Notes under the pieces: model-generated
What the model saw: the letters and a program-made list of their open reading frames with translations, nothing else
Databases searched by the model: none
What the model was told of the DNA's origin: nothing
Position numbers and translations under genes: made by a program
NCBI GenBank assembly: GCA_002348315.1
Contig: DEAW01000154.1
Coordinates: 52,949-116,948, forward strand
Direction: 5' to 3'
DNA length: 64,000 nt
From: Planctomycetaceae bacterium UBA2972
Lineage (GTDB): Bacteria; Planctomycetota; Planctomycetia; Pirellulales; Pirellulaceae
Shown here: piece by piece, positions 44,201 through 52,127 of the stretch
Layout of the letters: every line of letters begins with the position of its first letter
Numbering within the stretch: position 1 is the first letter of the stretch

Positions 44201-45100
44201 CTGCACTGCAGCAGGAACTGCATTTGCTTTCGCTTGCTGGATCGCAACCAACAATTTATCCGGAGTCTGTTCAAACTGCTGATAAGCAACCTGCATCGTC
44301 GCTGCCTGACGAGCCAACTGCTCAGCGATTTGTAATTCGCCGTAGTTCATTAGCCCCGTTGCCTGGTCCAACAGGAACCGAGCTAACATACCGTTGTATT
44401 TCTGTGGGTCAGAACGAAGTTGCTGGTTCTTAGCGAAATATTCTGCATTCCGGACAAGACTTTCAACCTTTTGCAGGCTGTCGCCATTCGGAGAAGCTAC
44501 GAAGCCTTCAGTTTTAGCCTGCTGAACCAGAGCTGCTGCTTGCTGCCAGTTACCTTGAGCCAGAATCTTGCGAGCCTGCACAAGTTTGTTCACTCGCACG
44601 CGACTAACAACCTCCCCGGGATTCGCCGCAGCTTCTGTCTGAGCTGTGTATGGATCCGCTGGCGGTAAGGCTCCGGCCACTCCAGTTTGAGCAGGCACGG
44701 CAGTCGTTGTAGTTGCTTCAGCCTGAGCAATCGCTGCTCGAACTTTTTGCGGTGTATCCTCAAAGCGGATCGTCAACGCATCATACTGAGGTTTAAGCTG
44801 TTCAGCCCGCACCACGTAATTCTTTGCTAAAGCAATATTCCCATCGGCTATTGCCTGGCGTGAAAGACGAAGCCATTTTCCGGCCTCTGTTCTGGCAGTA
44901 CTCGCATCAAGCGACACCTGTGACATGATCGCTTGAGACAACAAAGCTCCGGGCTGAGTTGCTTGCGCCATCTCACAGACAGTCGAACCCAAGATGATAC
45001 CCGCTGCCATTGTCGCGATCGCGAAATGTCTAACTGGCTTCAAAGCTATTCTCCTGTAGCAGTACTGTAAAAATTTCCGGGGAGTTTTTTGTTTTTTCAT
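41282..45100 (-). CDS. Secretin (GspD/PilQ type) with a long repeat-containing N-terminal region
   Basis: A 1272-residue outer-membrane secretin. A leader lies at about 16-47 (AIATMAAGIILGSTVCEMAQA). Residues 50-680 are helical and Gln/Ala-rich, with repeated units such as PQKVRAAIAQAEA and PDKLLVAIQQAKA, and TPR-like pairs. A secretin N0-type domain spans about 702-785 (VDFNNQPLGTVLDTLARMTG). An N1-like segment follows (LSLVVSATQQVHEEIRDLLEQL). The secretin pore is at about 1050-1260 (SNVLTAPKVTLFNGQTASV, VPDGGTVLLGGIKRL, GVPILAQLPYISRLFKNVG, MMMVTPRIIIQEEE). Typical GspD is about 650-700 residues; the extra N-terminal half is unusual. It is the likely outer-membrane pore of a type II or type IV pilus-like system, but no other such genes adjoin it. 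A strong terminator lies downstream. Confidence 0.92.
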   Translation of the reverse strand: MKKQKTPRKFLQYCYRRIALKPVRHFAIATMAAGIILGSTVCEMAQATQPGALLSQAIMSQVSLDASTARTEAGKWLRLSRQAIADGNIALAKNYVVRAEQLKPQYDALTIRFEDTPQKVRAAIAQAEATTTTAVPAQTGVAGALPPADPYTAQTEAAANPGEVVSRVRVNKLVQARKILAQGNWQQAAALVQQAKTEGFVASPNGDSLQKVESLVRNAEYFAKNQQLRSDPQKYNGMLARFLLDQATGLMNYGELQIAEQLARQAATMQVAYQQFEQTPDKLLVAIQQAKANAVPAAVQVGDNGSKQQVLQLLSVARTAMDRGDFSAATQLVGQAEALRVPDSAFVGNEPRPWQYRLELARIQRQGDVASGIYNPATDSTNVRVASTTGTAGTGESFVGNQQAGVEAQRLYNEGIAALQQQNEQAALEKFQQAWKYQANLNPAFRMELQDKLRLVSAAVIPATPAVAANNPLNQIDARQNLLRQQLFSQIMAEQKLADDMAKTDPKGALEKLLGLRGQVEAAELDQSNKRRLLAIVDRNITSLENYLDANIVDIELDEANEATRARIKSEQADLQGTRDQIATLVDQFNTLLDERRYAEAEVIAKQAGEIAPNEPVVQNMEWKSRFARRHAAIDSFQNQYEQATFDALTDVDRSKLPMDTRRPFQFGDSQDWNDMTASRRKMMERNGTHLSPAGMKINQALAEPVDVNFNNQPLGTVLDTLARMTGINVHIDRAGLNAEGVTSETPVSISLSQPVSMRSALNLILEELRLSYVIRNEVLLITSEQARDTDVYQEVYNVADLVIGIPNFVPGFNVGLPSAIRDAHNVMAPSGFGAMNAGGSMPLTMAGADLMPGQQNSSVLSQMPLDDLLPGASSLGNNPTITPGGQGGAAMADFDTLIQLIKDTIQPDSWDDLGGAGTITPFPSNLSLVVSATQQVHEEIRDLLEQLRKSQDLQVTIEVRMITLTDNFFERIGVDFDFEIDDNVDPSVIQDDSGPSVMFGMDSQGPTVDLDMVFDQNDAYNSAIPMFGAYDAGTAAQFGFAILSDIEVFFLLEVAQGDTRSNVLTAPKVTLFNGQTASVSDLSQRPFVTGLTPVVGDFAVAHQPIIVVLGEGTTMSVQAVVSNDKRFVRLTMVPFFSRIGEVEEFTFDGETTTSTGETVLDPDGNPVNRDNAVTTTRGTTVQLPTFNFTSVATTVSVPDGGTVLLGGIKRLAEGRSERGVPILAQLPYISRLFKNVGIGRDTESLMMMVTPRIIIQEEEEKRQTGITADDL

Positions 45101-45469
45101 TCCCTGAGACCTAATTGAACCTCTGAGTGAATTGCCCTTCGAGACGACATCAATCAGCAGGCTTCCTTTTCCGTTTCCTTAAAAACCCTTTGTTTCCAGA
45201 CTCAACCTCCCCCCAGACGGCCAAATCAGATATTCGTTTTCTGAACAGCGAAGTGCTCTTACCAACTCATACGAGGGGTAATTAATGAACTTTACCAACT
45301 CGGTCAACATCAGTTTTTTGAAAGAACAGAAAACTTTTCCCGGTTTCGCTCCGATTCGAATAATGCTTACTAAGAATATTCACAAGTTAGATCTCCCTTT
45401 TCCAACCTCCAACAATTCGCCATCATTGCGTCTTCACAAACGCCACTCCAAGTTGTAATCCATGAATCC
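45101..45469. other. Divergent intergenic region
   Basis: A 369-base gap between the secretin gene (minus) and the VWA gene (plus). It must contain both promoters, but no convincing promoter pair, long inverted repeat or coding frame is visible. Confidence 0.5.
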
Positions 45470-46465
45470 ATGATCACCTATCAACAAAAGTCGTCACGTG
45501 CCTGGGCCATTTCACTGGTTTTGCATGTCGCTCTGCTGTTGATCGCCGGCGTCCTCTGGGCACGCTATACTCCCACAGGTTTAACGACCGCAGGTACCGA
45601 AAAACCTGTGGGCATTGTAATTGCCAGCACAACGGCATCGACAAGTGACACGGAGTACTTTGATGAGTCTACTTACCAAACCAATCAGGCTACTTCGCAG
45701 AATACTAACTCGGATGCAACGACCACAACGACTCAACCGAAGCTGGAATTACCTGACATCGACCTACCGGGCTTAGAGCAACTCACAGCAAACTCAGCGT
45801 TACCTTCCGATGGCAATGCGTTGACGCCGGGACAACTTGCCAGCGGCTTGCCAACTATCGGGCCCACCGCCAAGCAAATCGCGAATGAACAAAGTAAACT
45901 GCCACGCTCTGCCAACAAGGGGCCGGCCGGTGAAGTCTCGCTGTTTGGTGGCAGTCCAGCCGTCGGGCACGACTTTGTCTTTGTCATTGATCGCAGCAAA
46001 AGTATGGGAGGCCAGGGACTCAATGCATTGGTAGCAGCCCAATCCCAGATCTCTGAAGCACTGCAGAAATTCAAGGATAACCATCGTTTTAATATTATTG
46101 CTTATCACCATCGCCCAACCTATTTTGCCGACGGGAAGGAACTAGCTCAATCAACTCCCAGGAGTATCAAACAGGTCAACGACTTCTTTAACGGGCTGGC
46201 AGCCTTTGGTGGTACGGATCACGAAATGGGTATTATAGCTGCTTTGCGTTATAAACCAGATGCGATCTTCTTTCTCACCGATGGTGGTGACCCCTCTTTG
46301 AATCAGGCCCAAACGTCCGACTTAAAAAAGTACTGTGGCGGCCGCACTACGATTCACAGCGTCCAATTTGGTTTCGGACCACTCCAAGACAAACAAAACT
46401 TCATGTCTCGCCTCGCCGAGGAAACCGGCGGGAAATTCCAATACGTGGATATGAGAAAAAAATAA
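45470..46465 (+). CDS. Membrane-anchored VWA-domain protein
   Basis: A 331-residue protein. The N terminus is cytoplasmic, with one anchor (AISLVLHVALLLIAGVLWA, about 13-31) of the kind seen in TonB-like proteins. A Thr/Ser/Gln/Pro-rich linker follows at about 40-160. The C-terminal von Willebrand factor A domain starts near 165 (DFVFVIDRSKSMGGQGL) and has a full MIDAS: DxSxS in DRSKS, the Thr in GGTDHEM, and the Asp in FFLTDGGDP. VWA domains bind proteins through a metal ion. The next gene starts 22 bases downstream. It is the first gene of a small plus-strand group (VWA, 131-residue protein, SDR). Confidence 0.87.
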   Translation: MITYQQKSSRAWAISLVLHVALLLIAGVLWARYTPTGLTTAGTEKPVGIVIASTTASTSDTEYFDESTYQTNQATSQNTNSDATTTTTQPKLELPDIDLPGLEQLTANSALPSDGNALTPGQLASGLPTIGPTAKQIANEQSKLPRSANKGPAGEVSLFGGSPAVGHDFVFVIDRSKSMGGQGLNALVAAQSQISEALQKFKDNHRFNIIAYHHRPTYFADGKELAQSTPRSIKQVNDFFNGLAAFGGTDHEMGIIAALRYKPDAIFFLTDGGDPSLNQAQTSDLKKYCGGRTTIHSVQFGFGPLQDKQNFMSRLAEETGGKFQYVDMRKK

Positions 46466-46487
46466 ACTTGAAACTAAGGAACTCCTG

Positions 46488-46883
46488 ATGTCGCCCCTGC
46501 CTCTGCTCGCTATACTCGTTTCGTCCTTCGCCGGCGGAAATGCCCGGCCTGTATTGGACGACCACGTGGACCTAATCGAAGTCAATCACCACTACGATGA
46601 GAATGGCTGGCTGGTGATGGACCAGGTTATTTTCTATCAATGGTGCCCGACCAAGAGTCGCTACCGAGTGCGTGACTGGCGTCCCCTGAAGTCCTTCACG
46701 CAGGTTCCCACCAAGGATTTTAGAACTGGAAAATACATTACCACCTGGAAAGATGGGCGGAATTACCGACGCATTACCGCGGATCAGTTCCGAGAAACAT
46801 GGACAGCATATGATCCTGAACTGATTGACTCTCTGCAAAGCCCTAAACAGTACCGCAAAACACTAATCAAACCCAAGAAGTAA
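46488..46883 (+). CDS. Uncharacterised small exported protein
   Basis: A 131-residue ORF with no recognised family. The N terminus MSPLPLLAILVSSFAGGNA is a short hydrophobic stretch that may be a signal peptide. The rest is polar and rich in Tyr/Trp/Arg (VDLIEVNHHYDENGWLVMDQ, YQWCPTKSRYRVRDWRPL). The Lys-rich C terminus is KTLIKPKK. It lies 22 bases after the VWA gene and 6 bases before the SDR gene, which argues that it is a true gene in that operon. Confidence 0.7.
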   Translation: MSPLPLLAILVSSFAGGNARPVLDDHVDLIEVNHHYDENGWLVMDQVIFYQWCPTKSRYRVRDWRPLKSFTQVPTKDFRTGKYITTWKDGRNYRRITADQFRETWTAYDPELIDSLQSPKQYRKTLIKPKK

Positions 46884-46889
46884 AACCAC

Positions 46890-47570
46890 ATGAGCAAGCA
46901 CATCGTCGTTACCGGTTGTAGTCAGGGACTCGGATTAGCCCTGATCGAAGGGTTCATTTCAGCTGGACATACTGTCTCAGGCTGTTCACGAAACAGTTTG
47001 AAGATGCAAGAGCTGAACGATCAGTTCGGTGAAGCACATTACTTTACGGACGTCGATGTCAGCTCAGCCCCACACGTGAATCGCTGGGCCGAAGCTTGTC
47101 TGGAAAAATCCGGGCCGGTCGATTTGGTTATTAATAATGCGGCCATCATTAATCCCAACGCCAACATGTGGGAAATCGAAGACGAGCAGTGGTCTCAGCT
47201 CGTCGATATCAACATCAAAGGCGTCTTTTATGTCTGCAAAGCCTTCCTTCCCTCCATGATTGCCAACAGCCATGGAGTACTTGTGAACATTAGCAGCGGC
47301 TGGGGGCGTTCAGCAGCAGCCGAAGTTTCCACTTACTGCTGTAGCAAATGGGCAGTGGAAGGCCTTACTCGATCCCTGGCTCAGGAAGTGCCTGCCGGAA
47401 TTGCGGCAATCCCGCTGAATCCGGGAATCATCCACACCTCATTGCTCGAAAGCTGCTTTGGAAGCAGTGCCAGCCAGTTCCCTTCACCACAACAATGGGC
47501 TCAGGACGCCGTCCCTTTCCTGCTTGGCCTCAACGCAGACGACAACGGCCAACCACTCACCGTAAACTAA
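46890..47570 (+). CDS. Short-chain dehydrogenase/reductase
   Basis: A 226-residue NAD(P)-dependent oxidoreductase. It has the cofactor motif VTGCSQGLGLALIEGF, the NNAA motif near 90, a catalytic Ser in NISSGWG near 130, and the YxxxK pair as YCCSKWAVEGL near 150. The following PGIIHTSLL is the usual segment after the active site. It is short for the family (about 250). Substrate unknown. It closes the VWA operon. Its stop overlaps the stop of the convergent DHQ-synthase-like gene (47567-47570). Confidence 0.9.
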   Translation: MSKHIVVTGCSQGLGLALIEGFISAGHTVSGCSRNSLKMQELNDQFGEAHYFTDVDVSSAPHVNRWAEACLEKSGPVDLVINNAAIINPNANMWEIEDEQWSQLVDINIKGVFYVCKAFLPSMIANSHGVLVNISSGWGRSAAAEVSTYCCSKWAVEGLTRSLAQEVPAGIAAIPLNPGIIHTSLLESCFGSSASQFPSPQQWAQDAVPFLLGLNADDNGQPLTVN

Positions 47571-48739
47571 CTTACGTGTAGCCTGGATTCAGCAAACACC
47601 TTAACCTGTTCAATCGCACGTAGCATGTTATCTCGATTGACCGAATGGACATCAATCGGTTGGCCAACTTGTTTAAGCATTGTCAAAGTAAGGCGGCCTC
47701 CCAAGTGCTGTCGAAATTCTTCCAACCCACGGAACAGCGTTTCCACATCAGCAAGCGTTCCATCGGTGAGCGAGAAGCCGAGCTTGTGCAGACAGGTCAT
47801 CACACGCTGAGCCACCGCAGAATCCAGCCCAAACTCCAGAGACGAATACACCGTATCGATTGCCACACCGATCGCCACTGCTTCACCGTGACGCAACGTA
47901 AAATCGCTCATCGCTTCCATTTTATGAGCGGACCAATGACCGTAATCAAGCGGTCGTGCTTCAAGCATCTCAAAAGGATCTCCTCCGCGTGTGATATGAT
48001 CCAGATGCATTTTGGCCGAGGCCTTAATCACTGGCAGTGCCTTGGTCATATCCCGGTCACGAATCGCTCTAGCATCCTGACATATCTGTTCAAACTCTTG
48101 CGGGGATTTTAGCAACGACACTTTCACGGCTTCGGAAAAACCGCTAATAAAATCGCGATTCGATAAGGTGGTCAGGATCTCCGCATCATTGACAACTCCC
48201 CAGGGCACGGCAAATGACCCCAACCAGTTCTTCTTTGCAAACAGGTTAACACTGTTCTTAACCCCGATACCGGAATCCCCCTGACTCAAGGTCGTCGTGG
48301 GAATTCGTACTAAACGCAATCCACGATGTGCAATGGCCACGGCAAACCCGACGGCATCCAGGACAGCCCCACCTCCGATCGCCACCACGTAGCTGCGACG
48401 ATCTAAATTGGACACGTTAAAGACTTTTAGCATTCGTTCCAAAACATGGATGTCATTCTTGATTTCCTCGCCGCCAGGTACGAACTGAATACTACCGACA
48501 CGTTCGATTGTCTCTGGATGAGCATTCGCAAACTGCTTGATCCGCTCGACTAACTGGCCGCCACCGTCAGCAACGTTCTGATCCACCCAAAACTGAACCC
48601 TGGCTGGGTTTTCATCCGAAGACTCCAACAACGCAGTTAAGACATTCTGATCGGTTCCAAAGACATCGGAGGTAAAACGTAATCGGTGTACAAACGGGAC
48701 GCTGAAGTCGACCGAGAACTGATCCAGGTGTTGATCCAT
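47567..48739 (-). CDS. 3-dehydroquinate-synthase-like cyclase (EboD-like group suspected)
   Basis: A 390-residue member of the DHQ-synthase superfamily, which cyclises sugar phosphates using NAD+ and a metal ion. It has VVAIGGGAVLDAVGFAVA (NAD site), PTTTLSQGDSGIGVKNSVN, and the metal ligands Glu in GFSEAVKVSLL and His in DYGHWSAHKME and LRHGEAVAIG. The classical aroB enzyme has a GHTxGHAxE block; GHWSAHKME is instead what I recall for EboD-like proteins of the ebo/eustigmatophyte-type cluster. None of the other ebo genes adjoin it, so the function stays open. I start at ATG 48739, not TTG 48748. Confidence 0.82.
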   Translation of the reverse strand: MDQHLDQFSVDFSVPFVHRLRFTSDVFGTDQNVLTALLESSDENPARVQFWVDQNVADGGGQLVERIKQFANAHPETIERVGSIQFVPGGEEIKNDIHVLERMLKVFNVSNLDRRSYVVAIGGGAVLDAVGFAVAIAHRGLRLVRIPTTTLSQGDSGIGVKNSVNLFAKKNWLGSFAVPWGVVNDAEILTTLSNRDFISGFSEAVKVSLLKSPQEFEQICQDARAIRDRDMTKALPVIKASAKMHLDHITRGGDPFEMLEARPLDYGHWSAHKMEAMSDFTLRHGEAVAIGVAIDTVYSSLEFGLDSAVAQRVMTCLHKLGFSLTDGTLADVETLFRGLEEFRQHLGGRLTLTMLKQVGQPIDVHSVNRDNMLRAIEQVKVFAESRLHVS

Positions 48740-48818
48740 AATTAGCAATGCTCAAAAGATATCTACGACGAATATACACCTATCTTACTACTCACAACGT
48801 CGACTTATAAGAGCATGC

Positions 48819-49376
48819 TCATAGACTTTCGGCAATCAACACCGCATCAAATCGGCCCTCCTGGAGCCAATCATTGTCGTAACGAACGATCTCCAGTTCC
48901 TTGACCAGAGAAGGGAGTTCATCATCGGCCGGTAAAAACCGCATCGGCGGACTGGCATGTCGAGTTGCATTCGTCTGTGTCGGCTGAATCACAATCAACC
49001 GCCCGCCGGGAGCCAAGGACTGTTGAAACGATGGGAATAGCGTTCTGTCAAAAAATAAATTCGAAAAAATCAAATCCCACGGGCCCTCCGGGATTCCTTC
49101 GTCCAAATCCTGACAAATCGTTTCGATAGAGACTCCTGCTCGCTCCGCTCTGGCTTCAGCCTGCATCAGACCTTGCCGGGAAACATCCACAAGCGTCACA
49201 TCCAGACCACGCTCGGCCATCCAGACTGCATGCCTCCCGGCCCCTCCCGCAACATCCAGAGCGTTACCTTGCCGGGGAAAGAATTCCGCATAGGTCTCAA
49301 CAACTTTCGAAACATCCTGAGCCAGGACTGCTTGTTGGTACTTGCGATCCCACTTTTCGCGATCTGCATTCGTCAT
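48819..49376 (-). CDS. Class I SAM-dependent methyltransferase (small)
   Basis: A 185-residue Rossmann methyltransferase: NALDVAGGAGRHAVWMAERG near residue 38 is the SAM motif, followed by VTLVDVSRQGL with the acidic ribose contact. WDLIFSNLFFDRTLF near 108 is motif IV, and PGGRLIVIQP comes after it. It resembles TehB/UbiE-like small enzymes; the substrate is not recognisable. It lies four bases downstream of the GGQ-protein gene and 79 bases upstream of the DHQ-synthase-like gene on the same strand, so it probably shares the transcript that begins at the P-type ATPase. Confidence 0.84.
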   Translation of the reverse strand: MTNADREKWDRKYQQAVLAQDVSKVVETYAEFFPRQGNALDVAGGAGRHAVWMAERGLDVTLVDVSRQGLMQAEARAERAGVSIETICQDLDEGIPEGPWDLIFSNLFFDRTLFPSFQQSLAPGGRLIVIQPTQTNATRHASPPMRFLPADDELPSLVKELEIVRYDNDWLQEGRFDAVLIAESL

Positions 49377-49380
49377 TTTT

Positions 49381-49899
49381 CTATTTCAGTCTTTTCATAC
49401 CGTGAGCAATTCGCAAATCATTCACTTGCCGGGCTGCACGCGGCTCTAATCTCAGAAACTTAAAAAGCTGAGACTTTGTACACTGGAACTTCACAGCAGC
49501 CAACTCCAGACTTCCGCTGTCCGCCATGACCGCATCCAACGCTTCGCTTAACAAGGCCGGAAAATCCGTATGAGTTGGACGTACCTTTAATCGACCCTGA
49601 TTTGTCCTACTAAGCCATAACTGAGAACAATCAGTCTGCGCAGTACACCGAATCTGCAGCGCCAAATTCACTCGCAAACGAAACAACGCCGCCTTACGAT
49701 TGGCCTCCTGAGATCTCTTTTCATTGGCCGACCCCGTCAGCGACGATGGCTCATGTAAGTAAATCACCGCGGTTTCAACTTTATTACGATGCTGTCCCCC
49801 CGGACCGCTGCGCCTCTGCCTACGACTAACGCACTGACTCAAGAGCTTCTCTTCCGACCAGGTTGCCGGATGCGAAGTGAAAGCGGCAACCTCAGTCAT
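49381..49899 (-). CDS. Release-factor-like protein with only the GGQ domain
   Basis: A 172-residue protein with the peptidyl-tRNA hydrolase GGQ signature, RRSGPGGQHRNKVETAV near residue 30. The sequence is basic throughout. The codon-recognition domains of RF1/RF2 are absent; full release factors are about 360 residues. Such proteins (ArfB and mitochondrial mtRF-R relatives) rescue stalled ribosomes or split peptidyl-tRNA. I start at ATG 49899 because GGGAGGT lies just before it. Its start overlaps the ATPase stop by eight bases, so it is translationally coupled to an unrelated transporter. The exact subtype is not certain; rescue activity is inferred. Confidence 0.88.
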   Translation of the reverse strand: MTEVAAFTSHPATWSEEKLLSQCVSRRQRRSGPGGQHRNKVETAVIYLHEPSSLTGSANEKRSQEANRKAALFRLRVNLALQIRCTAQTDCSQLWLSRTNQGRLKVRPTHTDFPALLSEALDAVMADSGSLELAAVKFQCTKSQLFKFLRLEPRAARQVNDLRIAHGMKRLK

Positions 49900-52045
49900 A
49901 GCGACCTCCCAACAGACGCAGGCCATTTAACACTACCAACAGCGTAGCGCCCGTGTCGGCAAGGACGGCTAACCATAAATGAGCAAAGCCTGAAAATGCC
50001 ATTACCAACACTATCACCTTGGCGGCAATGGCGAGAGTGATATTTATGCGAATGGTAGAGCGTACCCGGCGGGCAAATTGAATCAACCAGGGTACTTTCG
50101 ACAAATCATTATTCATCAGAGAAATGTCCGCTGACTTCAAAACCACATCCAACCCCATGGCTCCCATCGCTAATCCAACATCGGCTCGTGCCAATCCCGG
50201 AGCATCGTTCACACCGTCGCCAACCATGGCCACGGTTGCTTGTTCAGCTAGCATCTCAATTTTTTTCAACTTATCCTGTGGTAGAAGTCCCCCCTGACTA
50301 TCTTCAAAGCCCAACACCTGCTGTACAGCAGTAACGTTCGACTGGGTGTCCCCCGACAGAATCAAACTCCGTTTCACGCCTAATCCGAATAGAGCGGAAC
50401 GAAGTTTCAAAGCTTCGTCACGAACAACATCCTCGAGTGCTATCAAGCCCAGTAGGCAAGAATCATACCCGGCGACCACGAGCGTAGCGTCCGAGGGCAT
50501 TTGCTCCACTTGCCTGGATAGCACTTGCGTATCTTCCAGCAGGTCACTTGCCCATCTGACACTTCCGATCCAGGCATGGCGACCGCGAATGCGACCACGA
50601 ATTCCCTTACCGAATACAGTCTCTGTTCGGCCATCTTCCACAGGCATCTGGCCCTGCGTTTGAGCATAGGTCACAATCGCACGACCCAGTGGATGATGAC
50701 TGTTTTTCTCCAGAGAGGCTGCCACCTCCAACAATTCAGCTTCAGAGAACTCCTGCGGACACCAGAGTCTGGTTACTTCAGGCCGGCCCTCGGTCAATGT
50801 ACCTGTCTTATCAAAACAAAGCGTCTGCACTCTGGCCATTGCTTCTAAGAATCGGCCGCCCCTTATCAACACACCTTCTCGAATACCGCGAGTCAGAGCC
50901 ACCGTTAGTGCCACTGGTGTCGCAATCACCAAAGCACAAGGACACGAAATGACAAGCACAATCAGGGCGCGATGGAACCAGGTATCAAACGACTGCTGTA
51001 AAAGAGCCGGAGCAAGAATCATCAAGAGCAGAGCGACCAGCATGACCAAAGGAGTATAAATCTCAGCGAATTTCTCCACGGTCGTTTGAATCCCGGCCTT
51101 CTTTAATTGTGCCTCCGACACCATCCTCATCGTCCGTGAAATCGTAGAATCATTCACTCGAGACGTCGTCGCAAACTGAATCGTACTGTCGATATTCGTC
51201 GTTCCGGCAAAGACCTTATCACCACTGCGTTTGGTCACAGGAAACGATTCACCTGTAATCGACGCTTCATTGACATGCGACTCCCCCTTCACGACCTGTC
51301 CATCCAGCGGAATCAATTCGCCAGCCCAAACTTCAACCAGACTTCCTTCGTCCACCTGTTCAATGGGCAATTCGACCGTCTGACCGTGTCCTGATTGACG
51401 ACAGCGAGCAATCAAAGGAGTTTGTTGAATATGGCTCCGCATAGCAGTCTGAACCTGTTTCATACTCCACTGCTCAAGCCATATCGACAAGGAAAACAGC
51501 GAGGTCACCATAGCCGCTTCAAACCACTCGCCAAGAACCAGAGCACCGATCACTGCCGTCAGCATCAACAGATTCATGTCTGCCCGGCCACGAACAACGG
51601 CTCTCCATGCTGCAGGCATTACAAACACCAGGCCCAGTAGAATGCTGACACCGTACAACACGCGAGTATAAACCGTCGTTTCGCTGGTGACCCAATCTAT
51701 CAGGCCATGCACCGGCACAAATTGCACAGCATGAAAAAGCATGCCAACAAGAAAACAAATCGCGGACACCCAGGTGATGACTGTACGTAGTCGTTGACGG
51801 CGACTTTGAAAATCCGTCATCTCCCGAACATCACGCCAGGGGTGAGCTGTCATCTCTATCTCGGCAAGAAAGCGACGCACGCCGTTGGCCGTAACAATCG
51901 CTGTGTCGTGCTGGACATTCAGACGTTTACTAAAAACGTCAAACTCCATACTGCCGATCCCAGGCTTGCGACTCAATTCCGATTGAATGAGTGACACCTC
52001 GGCCGGGCAACACATTTCTTCGATAAATAAACTTAACCACTGCAT
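49892..52045 (-). CDS. Heavy-metal P-type ATPase (Zn/Cd/Pb type)
   Basis: A 717-residue exporter of soft divalent metals. The N-terminal metal-binding domain carries MCCPAE instead of the usual GMxCxxC, like the CCxxE motif of plant zinc ATPases. It has about eight membrane helices. The ion-site motif is VISCPCALVIATPVAL, the phosphorylation site is DKTGTLTEG near 400, TGE is in ASITGESFPV, and the hinge is GDGVNDAPGLARADVG. TM7 carries a Lys (AAKVIVLV) and TM8 an Asp (LADTGATLLV), the P1B-2 pattern. No metal regulator gene is adjacent. The start is uncertain, because the protein begins MQWLSLF just before the metal domain. Confidence 0.93.
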   Translation of the reverse strand: MQWLSLFIEEMCCPAEVSLIQSELSRKPGIGSMEFDVFSKRLNVQHDTAIVTANGVRRFLAEIEMTAHPWRDVREMTDFQSRRQRLRTVITWVSAICFLVGMLFHAVQFVPVHGLIDWVTSETTVYTRVLYGVSILLGLVFVMPAAWRAVVRGRADMNLLMLTAVIGALVLGEWFEAAMVTSLFSLSIWLEQWSMKQVQTAMRSHIQQTPLIARCRQSGHGQTVELPIEQVDEGSLVEVWAGELIPLDGQVVKGESHVNEASITGESFPVTKRSGDKVFAGTTNIDSTIQFATTSRVNDSTISRTMRMVSEAQLKKAGIQTTVEKFAEIYTPLVMLVALLLMILAPALLQQSFDTWFHRALIVLVISCPCALVIATPVALTVALTRGIREGVLIRGGRFLEAMARVQTLCFDKTGTLTEGRPEVTRLWCPQEFSEAELLEVAASLEKNSHHPLGRAIVTYAQTQGQMPVEDGRTETVFGKGIRGRIRGRHAWIGSVRWASDLLEDTQVLSRQVEQMPSDATLVVAGYDSCLLGLIALEDVVRDEALKLRSALFGLGVKRSLILSGDTQSNVTAVQQVLGFEDSQGGLLPQDKLKKIEMLAEQATVAMVGDGVNDAPGLARADVGLAMGAMGLDVVLKSADISLMNNDLSKVPWLIQFARRVRSTIRINITLAIAAKVIVLVMAFSGFAHLWLAVLADTGATLLVVLNGLRLLGGRYD

Positions 52046-52127
52046 GACAAATATTCACTAGGGCCACCAGACTTGCGGTGCTGTAACACGTGATTCTATT
52101 ATTTGCCACCAACAAGAAGAAAGTCAA

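Noticed and set aside
43693..44433. 246-codon plus-strand frame opposite the secretin gene
   Set aside because: Antisense to the Gln/Ala-rich repeat region; repeated Gln/Ala codons leave the opposite strand open by chance.
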